A stretch of DNA of 34,514 nucleotides from Candidatus Ryanbacteria bacterium RIFCSPHIGHO2_02_FULL_48_12. Its GTDB lineage: Bacteria > Patescibacteriota > Minisyncoccia > Ryanbacterales > 2-02-FULL-48-12. The translations under genes and the position numbers were made by a program. Positions 13,756 through 22,492 of this stretch are shown here, in pieces. The stretch lies in the NCBI GenBank assembly GCA_001819875.1, contig MHNR01000005.1, forward strand, positions 16,752-51,265. Direction: 5' to 3'. The notes beneath the pieces are model-generated. The model saw only the letters and a list, made by a program, of their open reading frames with translations, made no database searches and was not told the origin of the DNA. Within the stretch, counting starts at the first letter, position 1, and each line of letters opens with the position of its first letter.

Positions 13756-16700
13756 TTATCGAGCCTCTTCTTTTTTGTTGAGTGCGTAGAGTACAGAGAG
13801 GAGTATGAGTATTACCGCAAGTGGCAAGACAATGCACCCAAGATGGAGTATCAATGCGACCGGCATTGCTATAAATACCCCAACAATCCAGAAAAATATT
13901 TTGTCGGATATATGGTGCATGGGTTTTCGCCAAATGAGCTCCATGAGGACGATGAGCGCGAGCACGACCAGAAGTGCGATGATACATTCTAGTGTTTCGC
14001 CGGATGAAGGAGGGGCGCTAAACACGGAAGCCAAGAGATTACGAAATCCATTTTGTGATTGGTCTATGCCCACGGGTGTCTCATCAAGGTTGAGTGGCGG
14101 AGAGTCGATCTGTTCAGGTAGGGGCTCTGTATCAGCAGATGTGGGCATAGTCGGAGTTGTAGATGACTGGTCGGTATGCGGAGTGGATGATGTTGATGTG
14201 TTTTGGGTATTAGAAGATATTGTTCGCGATTGAGTGGGTGGAGTCGTAGATGTGGAAGATGTCGGATTTTCTTGCCGTGTGCTCGGTGGTGTGGCGAGCG
14301 TAGGCCGTGGTCGGGATGAGATATTGAGTGAGGCGAGATACGCTTTGAATGTTTGGATTTCTTGCTTCTGTGCATCGGTAAGCGCAAATTCACGTGCACA
14401 GTATATCTCGTTTACCCGTTTTTTGGTGGTGATGTAGACATACCCGGTTGGTTTGTCGTGACCCCAGGGCGCCAGTACCAGATCAAAGTATTTTTGTTGG
14501 AATTGTGATACGGCATTGAATGTAGTGAGATCGAAAAAGCCGGTTATCTCCAGATTGGTGAATCCCTCAAAGTTGCGCAGAAATACTTGGAGTTTGCGTA
14601 CCTCGACAGGATTATTGTTGGCGCCGTACTTAAGATACTCAAGGAGATAGTTGCACTCTTTTGGCGCTTCAGAGATAGTGACTTCTCTGCCGATTGCTTT
14701 TGATGACCATTCTTCGGAAATAGGGCGGAAATAATAGGGCGTTTTCGAGATAAGACCGTCGATGACGATGCTGTGGTCTTTTATAAGGGCAGTGCGCTTA
14801 TCCGTGGTATTAGTGTAGCCAAAATTGACTCGTGAGCCATCGGCGAGAGCCTGCGTACTTGTGCCATATACCACCATGCTCGTGCCAGGGATATTGGTGG
14901 TCCATGTGATGAGTGCGGACGTATCGGACAAAGATACGGCTCGCTCATTGGTGATGGTGATACTAGTTTGCTGGAGTATGCCACCGCCGCCAACAATATT
15001 ATTACTGGGTGAGTTACCGCCTCCGCCGCCACTGCTCGGTGGGTTATCTTTGGACAGTATACTAACCACACGCCTTACCTCGGGAGCAGAGGTATTTTTT
15101 GAGTCCTTTACATTGTAGACAATGCCGTATGTCCCCACCGCAGTAGACGAGGTAATTACATCTCCCGATACTACGATATGCGCGGTGATGTCTCCATCTT
15201 CTTGGTCGAAGGCGGTAGCACCCGGATCGGAGAAGGCATCACCAGTTCTTATCTCGTAGGGGTTGTTACCGACTATGGTGATTATTGGTGTGGCATTTTC
15301 ATCGGTGTCGTTCGGGTCGTAAGATGCTCCATTTTCTGGATTGTTGTCGGCGTGACACGCTGGATCAGCCGTATCTATTTTTGTGTCGGTATCATTGTCG
15401 ATGCCGTCGGAGCATTGCGGGTGTGTTGGAGAAATAATAACTGTACGTCGTACCTCGGGCGCGGAGGCGTTTCGGGAGTCTTTTACATTGTAGGCAATGG
15501 TGTACGTCCCTGGGGCGGTGGATGAGGTAATGACGTCACCCGAGACTACAATGTGTGCCGTGGTATCGCCGTCCTCCTGGTCTTGGGCTGTGGCGCCCGG
15601 ATCAACAAAGGGAGTGCCAACTACTAGAGTAATGGGGTTCTCGCCATTGAGTGTGAGGGTTGGAGGTAGATTTTCATCGGTGTCGTTCGGATCATATGAG
15701 GTATCATTGGTTGGGTCCCCATCTGTGTGGCATCCCGGATCCATACTATCGATCAAATCATCTCCATCATTATCCGTATCATCCGAGCATTGGGGGTGTA
15801 TTGGAGAAATTATGACGATACGCGTTTTTTCTGGAGCGGAGGTGTCTTTGGAGTCTTTGACGTTATAGGTAATGGTATATGTTCCTACCGGTGTTGTTGG
15901 TGTGATCACATGCCCGCCGACTACGATATGCGCGGTGATGTCTCCATCTTCTTGGTCGAAGGCGGTAGCACCGGGGTCGGTGAAAGTTGTACCAAATGTA
16001 ATAAAGAATGGATCATTTCCGAGAACGTTAATGGACGGTCTGGAGTTTTCGTTGTCGATATTAGGATTATACGAAGAGGTGTTGTTGGGGTCTTCGTCCG
16101 TATGGCACGCTGGGTCTGCTTGATCAATTTTCGTGTCCCCATCATTATCTTTACCGTCTGAACATTGTGGCTTTGGCGGTTGGGGGGTGGTTTCCTTGAC
16201 GATGACCGTACGTCGTACCTCCGGTGCCGGTATGTCTTTTGAATCTTTGACATTATAGATGATGGTATATGTTTCCGGCACAGTTGGAGTGATTACATCT
16301 CCTGAAATTACAATATGCGCCGTGATATCGCCGTCCTCCTGGTCTTGGGCTGTGGCACCCGGATCGGTGAATGTGCTCCCTTGAATTACGGTGAGAGGAT
16401 TGTCGCCAAGAATGGTGATCACAGGCGCGTGGTTCTCGGGCGGTTTATGCTCGTCTAAGAGACATTGCAGCGCGCCCTGGGCGTAGGAGTTTATTTTTGC
16501 CAAAAGTATTTTCTGCGTCGTATCTGTGTTTGGGAGCGGCGCGGATGGATCACATGTACCTGTGTCATCGCTCGTATCAAGATCGGGAAAATGTATTCTG
16601 CCATTGTTTACGATTCCTTTGCAGGAGGTAAGTATATTTTTGCCGTCAATACCGTTCTTGTTTTCTGTGCTTAGAGTTGCACGCTCGCCAATGCGCAAAG

Positions 16701-18306
16701 CTCCATTGTATGATCGGATGATATTGTTGCCACCAAGTGTGCGTACATCATGCGCTTCGGAGTTGACTACAATTTTTTCGGTGGTAGTGGCACCATCATT
16801 TCTATTGTCCGTTACGGAAAATGATATGTCATTTTTGGCGAATAGCGTAATGGATCCTTTGGTGCCATATCTATTTGCGTTATCAAACGCACGGTCACGT
16901 GCGGTGATGCTCCCTTCGAGAGAGCGCACATCAATTGTGCCGCTTTTGGAACCGTTAGAGGCAGTTTTTACCGCGACGGCACCAAAGTTTGGGTTCTGTT
17001 TATCTAAAATTATATTTCCAAGGACTGTGATATTTCCTTTGGCACGGATGTTGATCTGTCCAGGCAGAGGGTCGCGTTTGGCATATACGAATATGCCGCT
17101 GGTGCGGGGGATGCGCGTACCTTCCAACTCATCCGGGAAGCGGTTTGTACCGTCTACCAGTACAGATCCATTAAATGAAATGACGTTAATAGTGGAGGTG
17201 GCACCACTGCGGTAGTTTGATTCTATTAGGCCATGAAGTTCAATATTGCTTTGCGCGAGAATATCGATATTACGCCCGCCGTGATCCACTCCGTTTACCA
17301 CGATACGCGATTTTGGCCCGGTGATAATATCGCCACAGCAAGATACGATAGTGATTTGCCCGGGTGCTTGCATGGTGCCGCCGACGGTATTGAGTACGGA
17401 CCCGTCTATGATAACGTCATCCCCGCCTTTAATAAGTATATTTCCTGCAGGTTGATTGAGAGACTGTACCTCTAGCAATGCTCCTTCCTCGACAAATACA
17501 GAGCAGGTGGTTTTGATGATGATGCCCGGGGCGTAGCGGTTATTAGCACCAGTCGGGACTTGGATAGTTTTGATGGAGGCGCCATTTTTTACTACAAGGC
17601 GCTTTCCGCCAAGATCAAAAACAGCATTCCATGTATTTGCCGTGGTGCTATTCTTCTCATATGTGAAAAATTGGCAGAGATCTTGATCGCCGATGCAGGT
17701 TGGCGTGGGTTGGTTAAAATCAGCGACCACATTTTCGTCTACTACAATTTCAATAATATTCCCCAGGGAATCTTTCTCGCAGTTTGCACATGCGGTTGGT
17801 GCGTCGCTTTGCGTTATGGTCTGGAGCTCTGTGCTCATTGTCCTCAATTGTGGTGGGTCATCTTGGCTGGTAGCATCCGGTGTTTCTGTGGCTGATTCCA
17901 ATGGGGCGACTTGCCCTTCTACTTTTTCAGCCCCCTCCTCAACGGGAGTATTACCTGCCTCATTCGTATCAGACATGTCTATGTCCGATATATTTTCGAC
18001 CTTAGAATCTTCCTCCTCCAGGATAAGATTCATCCCCTCGGTATCGGTAGTCTGTGGAGATTCTACGCTCGTTTCCTGGTTATTTTCCAATGGTTGAGTC
18101 TCTATAACTTCAGTAGGCTTGACCACCTCTTCGGTAACTATAGAAGCCATCTGGGCCTCCTGGGAGGCTTCAGAAGCACTTTGCGTGTCTTGAGGTGTGC
18201 TATCTATAGAGGCCAAAAACTCTTCCGCAAGAAGAGTTTTTGGAGATCCTAGTAATAGAGTAGTAGAGAAAAGGAATAACGAAAAAACAACCAGTAGGCG
18301 TTTCAT
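13756..18306 (-). CDS. Giant multidomain cell-surface protein (DUF5011 repeats, Ca-type linkers, FN3-like, peptidoglycan-binding, membrane anchor)
   Basis: 1516 residues. A signal peptide (MKRLLVVFSLFLFSTTLLLG) leads into a Glu/Thr/Ser-rich spacer (~30-170). Residues ~210-600 are rich in short strands and I/N/G ladders, resembling a right-handed beta-helix adhesin. Four DUF5011 Ig-like domains start near 628, 757, 882 and 1007 (marker DPGATA-x-DQEDGD). The three linkers carry CSDGxDNDGDxxID-DPxCH, a calcium-loop type. A fibronectin-III-like domain (~1115-1210) precedes a peptidoglycan-binding-like domain (~1212-1303: YLKYGANNNPVEVRKLQVFLRNF). A Thr/Ser/Pro stalk (~1325-1425) ends in hydrophobic C-terminal segments (~1438-1512). 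It probably forms a wall-spanning, membrane-anchored adhesin or surface-layer component. It is a single gene with its own terminator. Confidence 0.88.
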   Translation of the reverse strand: MKRLLVVFSLFLFSTTLLLGSPKTLLAEEFLASIDSTPQDTQSASEASQEAQMASIVTEEVVKPTEVIETQPLENNQETSVESPQTTDTEGMNLILEEEDSKVENISDIDMSDTNEAGNTPVEEGAEKVEGQVAPLESATETPDATSQDDPPQLRTMSTELQTITQSDAPTACANCEKDSLGNIIEIVVDENVVADFNQPTPTCIGDQDLCQFFTYEKNSTTANTWNAVFDLGGKRLVVKNGASIKTIQVPTGANNRYAPGIIIKTTCSVFVEEGALLEVQSLNQPAGNILIKGGDDVIIDGSVLNTVGGTMQAPGQITIVSCCGDIITGPKSRIVVNGVDHGGRNIDILAQSNIELHGLIESNYRSGATSTINVISFNGSVLVDGTNRFPDELEGTRIPRTSGIFVYAKRDPLPGQINIRAKGNITVLGNIILDKQNPNFGAVAVKTASNGSKSGTIDVRSLEGSITARDRAFDNANRYGTKGSITLFAKNDISFSVTDNRNDGATTTEKIVVNSEAHDVRTLGGNNIIRSYNGALRIGERATLSTENKNGIDGKNILTSCKGIVNNGRIHFPDLDTSDDTGTCDPSAPLPNTDTTQKILLAKINSYAQGALQCLLDEHKPPENHAPVITILGDNPLTVIQGSTFTDPGATAQDQEDGDITAHIVISGDVITPTVPETYTIIYNVKDSKDIPAPEVRRTVIVKETTPQPPKPQCSDGKDNDGDTKIDQADPACHTDEDPNNTSSYNPNIDNENSRPSINVLGNDPFFITFGTTFTDPGATAFDQEDGDITAHIVVGGHVITPTTPVGTYTITYNVKDSKDTSAPEKTRIVIISPIHPQCSDDTDNDGDDLIDSMDPGCHTDGDPTNDTSYDPNDTDENLPPTLTLNGENPITLVVGTPFVDPGATAQDQEDGDTTAHIVVSGDVITSSTAPGTYTIAYNVKDSRNASAPEVRRTVIISPTHPQCSDGIDNDTDTKIDTADPACHADNNPENGASYDPNDTDENATPIITIVGNNPYEIRTGDAFSDPGATAFDQEDGDITAHIVVSGDVITSSTAVGTYGIVYNVKDSKNTSAPEVRRVVSILSKDNPPSSGGGGGNSPSNNIVGGGGILQQTSITITNERAVSLSDTSALITWTTNIPGTSMVVYGTSTQALADGSRVNFGYTNTTDKRTALIKDHSIVIDGLISKTPYYFRPISEEWSSKAIGREVTISEAPKECNYLLEYLKYGANNNPVEVRKLQVFLRNFEGFTNLEITGFFDLTTFNAVSQFQQKYFDLVLAPWGHDKPTGYVYITTKKRVNEIYCAREFALTDAQKQEIQTFKAYLASLNISSRPRPTLATPPSTRQENPTSSTSTTPPTQSRTISSNTQNTSTSSTPHTDQSSTTPTMPTSADTEPLPEQIDSPPLNLDETPVGIDQSQNGFRNLLASVFSAPPSSGETLECIIALLVVLALIVLMELIWRKPMHHISDKIFFWIVGVFIAMPVALILHLGCIVLPLAVILILLSVLYALNKKEEAR
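15170..16356 (-). repeat. Tandem DUF5011-linker units, alternating ABAB at DNA level
   Basis: Units of about 125 codons repeat inside the surface protein gene. A 53-nt identical stretch occurs at 15170-15222 and 15920-15972 (copies 4 and 2). A different 31-nt identical stretch occurs at 15564-15594 and 16326-16356 (copies 3 and 1). Alternate copies are thus more alike than neighbours, which suggests duplication of a two-unit block. Confidence 0.8.
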
Positions 18307-18726
18307 GGCTAGTTCAGTTCTTAAGAGATAATTAGCGTCTCAAGACGCAGAGAGGCATAGAGTGCCTTCTTCAATAACACAGAGAGAAAGAGCTTAAAAT
18401 TTTTGTGCTAAGGTTTGAAAATAAAGGACGAAAACGTAAATTATTCTATAAGACATTAGATGGTCTAGACAATTGTCCGTTAGAATATCTTCAGAGAAAA
18501 CGAACGATATGTCAGAAAAAGATGATAATTTACGTATAGTACCGGCGCATTCTAACTAAATAAGACGAGATAGTCAATGCATCTCTTTCTGGAAATCCTA
18601 ATTTCTATTGTTGTGGAAATCTTGTGGATATATTTTTATCGGGCATGGTCGCTTGTGTAGTGATGGTAATTACGGCTATAGTGTATAGGTATCACATATG
18701 TATTGTTCAGGTATAAAAAAGTATCG
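18307..18726. other. Divergent ~420-nt AT-rich non-coding region
   Basis: It lies between the starts of the surface protein gene (minus) and the DUF1993 gene (plus). It holds the short palindromes GCGTCTCAAGACGC (18334-18347) and GACAATTGTC (18468-18477), and two DnaA-box-like words on the same strand, TTGTGGAAA (18611-18619) and TTGTGGATA (18622-18630). A TATAAA (18712-18717) lies 9 nt before ATG 18727. A 16-codon frame (ATG 18509) is present but has no support. No clear promoter for the surface protein gene could be picked. Confidence 0.4.
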
Positions 18727-19251
18727 ATGAAAATAAGATTGTATGATGTAACGATTGTCGAGTGTGTGGCTATGCTGGAGACACTACAACATCTCCTCGA
18801 TAAGGCTGAAGCCTATGCAACGGAGCGATCGTTCGATTTTGCAAATCTTATGCATGATCGGCTGGCACCTGACATGTATGATTTTGTTGTCCAGATTCGT
18901 ATTGCATGCAGGAATGCCTGTGATTTTGCAGCACAGGCTTCAGGGCGCCCCATGCCCACTTTAGAGAAAAAACAAGATGAGACGATCATGGAGTTGCGTT
19001 TGCGTATTGAGACCGCACTTACACTTCTTCGTAGTATCCAGCCGGCAGAGATTGATGGCGCAGAGGACAAAAAGATGACTTTGTATTTTATGCCGGGCAA
19101 ATATATGCTTGGTCATGAGTTTGTGACGCAGTATTTGCAGCCAAACTTTTATTTTCATGTAGTGATTGCCTATGCCATACTCCGTGCCCGGGGAGTTCCT
19201 TTGGGGAAGGCGGATTATACTATGCATATGAGTGTAAAGGATGAGGAGTAA
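18727..19251 (+). CDS. DUF1993 (DinB-like fold) protein
   Basis: 174 residues from ATG 18727 (MKIRLYDVTIVECVAMLETL). The family signature is clear: an N-terminal four-helix segment LYDVTIVECVAMLETLQHLLDKAEAYA, then FANLMHDRLAPDMYDFVVQIRIACRNACDFAAQASGRPMP, then LPNFYFHVVIAYAILRARGVPLGKADYTMH-type C-terminus. DUF1993 proteins adopt the DinB/YfiT helical bundle; metal binding is possible but no activity is established. The gene starts 9 nt after a TATAAA and has no Shine-Dalgarno sequence. It precedes the ABC exporter genes by 17 nt. Confidence 0.85.
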   Translation: MKIRLYDVTIVECVAMLETLQHLLDKAEAYATERSFDFANLMHDRLAPDMYDFVVQIRIACRNACDFAAQASGRPMPTLEKKQDETIMELRLRIETALTLLRSIQPAEIDGAEDKKMTLYFMPGKYMLGHEFVTQYLQPNFYFHVVIAYAILRARGVPLGKADYTMHMSVKDEE

Positions 19252-19268
19252 CGCAAGAAGTATTTTTG

Positions 19269-20195
19269 ATGGAAGCACTATCGATCCAAAATCTTAAAAA
19301 AACCTATGCGACTGGTGTCCAGGCTTTGCAGGGGGTAAGTCTCTCGGTGCTCGAGGGAGATTTTTTTGCGTTACTCGGACCAAATGGCGCGGGCAAGACC
19401 ACGATTATCGGTATCGTCACCGGCTTGGTGAATAAAACCGCGGGTACGGTGCGGATATTTGGGGATGATCTCGATGTTGCGCCGGAGCGTACCCGGGTGC
19501 ACATCGGGGTAGTCCCGCAAGAGTTTAATTTTAATATTTTTGAAAAGGTAGAGAATATCGTAGTGAGTCAGGCAGGGTATTATGGAATCCCACGTGCGCA
19601 GGCAATGCGCGATGCCGAAGTACTGCTCAAGCAGTTGGGGTTGTGGGAGAAACGCGATGCACAATCGCGTATGCTCTCCGGAGGCATGAAGCGAAGGCTC
19701 ATGATCGCACGGGCACTTATTCACCGTCCGCGACTCCTGATTCTCGACGAGCCGACCGCGGGTGTGGATATTGAACTCCGCAGAGGTATGTGGGAGTTTC
19801 TCGCCAAGATCAATAATGAAGGAGTGACTATTATTCTTACTACGCATTATCTGGAGGAGGCCGAGCAACTTTGCAAGAATGTGGCGATTATCAACAAAGG
19901 TGAGATTATAGAACATGGCTCAATGCGTGAGCTTCTCTCTACTTTGGAGAATGAGAGTTTCCTTTTTTATCTCAAGGATCCGATATCGGATGTTGTTTTG
20001 GGTGCACTGCAACACTGTGACATTCACCAGGTTGATCCGACAACGTTGGAGGTGACCTTGAAAGACGGCGCGCGGCTCAATGATTTTATTGTCCAACTTG
20101 CGCGGGCGGATGTCACTATTCAGTCTATGCGTAACAAATCAAACCGTCTGGAGGAAATTTTCTTGAGTCTTATTAGCGGTGATACGAGGGAGTAA
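19269..20195 (+). CDS. ABC-2 type exporter, ATP-binding subunit
   Basis: 308 residues from ATG 19269. Walker A GPNGAGKTT, Q-loop VVPQEFNFN, signature LSGGMKRRLMIARAL, Walker B LLILDEPTAGVD and the switch His in TTHYLEEAEQL are complete. The C-terminal ~80 residues form the extension typical of DrrA/CcmA-like subunits. It pairs with the permease that begins 2 nt after its stop. Systems of this class export lipids, polysaccharides or drugs; the substrate cannot be inferred. Confidence 0.93.
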   Translation: MEALSIQNLKKTYATGVQALQGVSLSVLEGDFFALLGPNGAGKTTIIGIVTGLVNKTAGTVRIFGDDLDVAPERTRVHIGVVPQEFNFNIFEKVENIVVSQAGYYGIPRAQAMRDAEVLLKQLGLWEKRDAQSRMLSGGMKRRLMIARALIHRPRLLILDEPTAGVDIELRRGMWEFLAKINNEGVTIILTTHYLEEAEQLCKNVAIINKGEIIEHGSMRELLSTLENESFLFYLKDPISDVVLGALQHCDIHQVDPTTLEVTLKDGARLNDFIVQLARADVTIQSMRNKSNRLEEIFLSLISGDTRE

Positions 20196-20197
20196 CC

Positions 20198-20971
20198 ATG
20201 GAAAGCAGAAAAATATTTATTGCATTCTCGACTATGGTACGCAATGAAGTCAGCCGGTTTTTGCGTATTTGGATGCAGACGCTCATACCCCCGGTGATTA
20301 CCACGGTACTCTATTATGTTATTTTTGGCTCGTTCATCGGATCGCAAATCGCGCCGATACACGGATTTTCGTATATGCAATTTATTGTGCCGGGATTGGT
20401 GATGATGGCCGTTATCACGAGTTCATTTTCTAATGTAGTCGGATCATTTTACTTTTCGAAATTTCAGCGTAGCATCGAAGAGCTTCTCGTATCTCCTATG
20501 CCGTTTTGGGTGCTGATCGCAGGATATATTACGGGAGGAGTCGTGCGCGGATTGTTGGTGGGGACTATTACGCTTCTTGTCTCGCTGTTTTTTACGCATC
20601 TCGTAGTCAGTAATATATTTTTTGTACTCTCGTTTATTCTCCTGACCGCAATATTGTTTTCACTGGCAGGGCTTCTCAACGGTCTCTATGCAAAAAACTT
20701 CGATGGCATCAGTATCTTTCCCACCTTTGTGCTTACCCCGCTTACGTATCTGGGCGGTATATTCTATTCTATCGCCGCATTGCCACCATTTTGGCAGAGT
20801 ATGTCCAAGCTCAATCCCATTCTCTATATGATCAATGGATTCCGTTATGGATTTTTAGGATTTTCTGATGTGAGTGTCGCAGTAAGTTTTTGGATTCTTG
20901 TCGTGTGCATTAGTGTTCTTTTTGGCATCAATTGGCATCTCTTTCGCAAAGGATACGGGCTTCGGTCGTAA
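20198..20971 (+). CDS. ABC-2 type exporter, membrane subunit
   Basis: 257 residues with six predicted membrane helices and the ABC-2 signature region near the C-terminus (GLLNGLYAKNFDGISIFPTFVLTPLTYLGGIFYSIAALPPFWQSMSKLNPILYMINGFRYGFLG). The ribosome binding site GAGGGAG overlaps the end of the ATP-binding subunit gene, so both subunits are made together. It is similar in layout to DrrB/YadH/NodJ-type permeases that export lipid-linked or hydrophobic substrates. Confidence 0.92.
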   Translation: MESRKIFIAFSTMVRNEVSRFLRIWMQTLIPPVITTVLYYVIFGSFIGSQIAPIHGFSYMQFIVPGLVMMAVITSSFSNVVGSFYFSKFQRSIEELLVSPMPFWVLIAGYITGGVVRGLLVGTITLLVSLFFTHLVVSNIFFVLSFILLTAILFSLAGLLNGLYAKNFDGISIFPTFVLTPLTYLGGIFYSIAALPPFWQSMSKLNPILYMINGFRYGFLGFSDVSVAVSFWILVVCISVLFGINWHLFRKGYGLRS

Positions 20972-21003
20972 GGTCTGTATATTTTTTCTCAAGGATATAT
21001 TTT

Positions 21004-21060
21004 TGGTACACTAGGAGTAGTGTTCTTTTCTAACGTCTCTATAATGAGGAGGGAGTTATG
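21004..21060 (+). promoter_or_regulatory. Extended -10 promoter and strong Shine-Dalgarno site of the desaturase gene
   Basis: TGGTACACT (21004-21012) is an extended -10. A TATAAT lies at 21040-21045. AGGAGG (21047-21052) stands 5 nt before ATG 21058, the clearest ribosome binding site in the window. Confidence 0.55.
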
Positions 21061-21936
21061 AGTACTAGTAGATCCATCGGGCGGGAACAGGCTCGGGTAT
21101 CTCACGGTCGGATATTGCAACCTTGGACGTTGCTCGGGATTGTGCTCCTGCATGTCGGAGCGGGGATAGCTATTTGGTACGGCGCATCATTTGGGTTTTC
21201 ATGGAGAAGCATCATGCTTACGGGCATCTATACGTTACTCACGGGTATTGGTGTTTCCGTGGCATATCATCGTATGCTTACTCATCAGAGTTTTAGGACA
21301 AACTCAAAATTGCTGGAGTATGCGCTTGTATACTGGGGTGGTGTCGCAGGGCAAAATGCATTCACTTGGGTATTAAATCACAGGTCTCATCACGAGTTTG
21401 GGGATACGGAGCATGATCCATATTCCTACTACTGGCCGTATCACGGTGGGGTTCGTGGTTTTCTGTGGGCACATGTGATTGCATTGGTGTATACGTTCGG
21501 TCGTCCGGCAAAATACGCCTCCTTGCCAAGGAGCGATCCATACTATGATGTGATTCTTTGGGAGCAAAAATGGCATACGCCAATTTTTCTCTCCGGATTT
21601 TTTATCCCTGCATTCATTGCGGGTTGGGAAGGGTTTTGGCTGACTTTTCTGCGTGTCGTGTATGTATTTCATGTCACATGGATGGTAAACTCGGTTTGCC
21701 ACATGTGGGGACAAAGAGCCGCCAGGGGGATTATCCCCGGCAGAAACAGTCTGTTTGTGATTGTCTTGGCCTTTGTGGGTGAAGGGTTCCACATAAATCA
21801 CCATCTCAATCCGTCTTCCGCATACCTTGGCTGGAAATGGTGGCATTTCGATGTGGGTAAATGGGTGATACAGCTCTTTGAGCTTTTAGGATTGGTCTAT
21901 GATGTACATAGACCGCGAGCTCCCTCTTCAGGGTAA
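21058..21936 (+). CDS. Membrane fatty acid desaturase (acyl-CoA/acyl-lipid delta-9 type)
   Basis: 292 residues with two pairs of hydrophobic segments and the three histidine boxes of membrane di-iron desaturases: HRMLTH (H-x4-H), HRSHH (H-x2-HH) and HINHH (H-x2-HH, in GEGFHINHHLNP). These ligate the two irons that insert a cis double bond using O2 and reduced electron carrier. The layout follows stearoyl-CoA/acyl-lipid delta-9 desaturases. The enzyme needs oxygen and an acyl substrate, notable for a lineage that usually lacks fatty acid synthesis; it may act on imported host lipids. It is a single gene with its own promoter and terminator. Confidence 0.9.
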   Translation: MSTSRSIGREQARVSHGRILQPWTLLGIVLLHVGAGIAIWYGASFGFSWRSIMLTGIYTLLTGIGVSVAYHRMLTHQSFRTNSKLLEYALVYWGGVAGQNAFTWVLNHRSHHEFGDTEHDPYSYYWPYHGGVRGFLWAHVIALVYTFGRPAKYASLPRSDPYYDVILWEQKWHTPIFLSGFFIPAFIAGWEGFWLTFLRVVYVFHVTWMVNSVCHMWGQRAARGIIPGRNSLFVIVLAFVGEGFHINHHLNPSSAYLGWKWWHFDVGKWVIQLFELLGLVYDVHRPRAPSSG

Positions 21937-21945
21937 AAATAACAA

Positions 21946-21972
21946 ACGGCTTCGATGAGGCCGTCTTTTCTT
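21946..21972 (+). terminator. Intrinsic terminator shared by convergent desaturase and STAS-like genes
   Basis: ACGGC (21946-21950) and GCCGT (21960-21964) followed by CTTTTCTTT. On the minus strand the same stem is followed by TTGTTATTTTT. Confidence 0.6.
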
Positions 21973-22006
21973 TACTATCTTACGATCCTTGTAATCAGGC
22001 CTATTC

Positions 22007-22402
22007 TTAGGCTGACGCGACCCATTCCGAGGCTTCCGCTTCGGTCTTGAAGGCCTTGAGATTGGTGCGTCCGGAGAGAGCGAGTAAGATGTCCTGGGCG
22101 AGCACTATGTAGGCATTGCCGCCAAAAGTTGCGGATTTGAGAATATAAGGTTCGTTGTCTTTCATGAGTTGGGCAAGTGCCGCCAAGATTTCTGTGTCGT
22201 ATGAGGTTAGTTCTGATATGTCGATGATTGCGCGCACTTTGCCGCCTTTGCGATTGTACACATCTCTGACAGTAGTGCGCAATGTATGCGCCCAGGCCAT
22301 AAATGCCGGCATAGTGTCATGATGCAGGTCCCCGCCAATGCGGGCGTGAATAATATTATTGCGGTCGATCTCCACCTCAAAATGTTCTGTTCCCTGCATC
22401 AT
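22007..22402 (-). CDS. STAS/SpoIIAA-like domain protein
   Basis: 131 residues without membrane segments. The strand-helix pattern and KVRAIIDISELTSYDTEILAALAQLMKD followed by TFGGNAYIVLAQDILLALSGRTNLKAFKTEAEASEWV resemble SpoIIAA-like STAS domains. In those proteins a loop after the central strand (here DISELTSYD) can be phosphorylated or bind a partner. No kinase or transporter is next to it, so the partner is unknown. The C-terminus, with a short helix after an F-x-T-x-x-EA motif, is common in this class. The start is MM at 22402 or 22399. Confidence 0.65.
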   Translation of the reverse strand: MMQGTEHFEVEIDRNNIIHARIGGDLHHDTMPAFMAWAHTLRTTVRDVYNRKGGKVRAIIDISELTSYDTEILAALAQLMKDNEPYILKSATFGGNAYIVLAQDILLALSGRTNLKAFKTEAEASEWVASA

Positions 22403-22409
22403 ATACGCC

Positions 22410-22418
22410 AGTATATCA
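22410..22418 (-). promoter_or_regulatory. Extended -10 of the STAS-like gene, leaderless arrangement
   Basis: Minus strand TGATATACT is followed by 7 nt and then ATG 22402. No -35 or Shine-Dalgarno sequence is obvious. Confidence 0.55.
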
Positions 22419-22466
22419 AATCATACCTGTCATGGTACACTATGCATAAAAGAGTTGCGATTTTTG

Positions 22467-22472
22467 TATAAT
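22467..22472 (+). promoter_or_regulatory. -10 element (TATAAT) of tyrS
   Basis: A consensus TATAAT 20 nt before ATG 22493, divergent from the STAS-like gene promoter. Confidence 0.5.
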
Positions 22473-22492
22473 GGGCTAGACTAAATGGTGCT

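Noticed and set aside
15170-16356. CRISPR-like repeated DNA
   Set aside because: The repeats are in frame inside a coding gene, are long and diverged, and have ~750-nt spacing; they encode DUF5011 domains.
14000-18200. Many long plus-strand frames opposite the giant surface protein gene
   Set aside because: They are antisense shadows caused by the repetitive, Thr/Asp-rich coding strand; they have repeated low-complexity content and no starts or signals of their own.
18509-18559. 16-codon frame MSEKDDNLRIVPAHSN
   Set aside because: No promoter at the usual distance, no ribosome binding site and no good terminator; unlike the lysine-rich mini-gene it has no context support.
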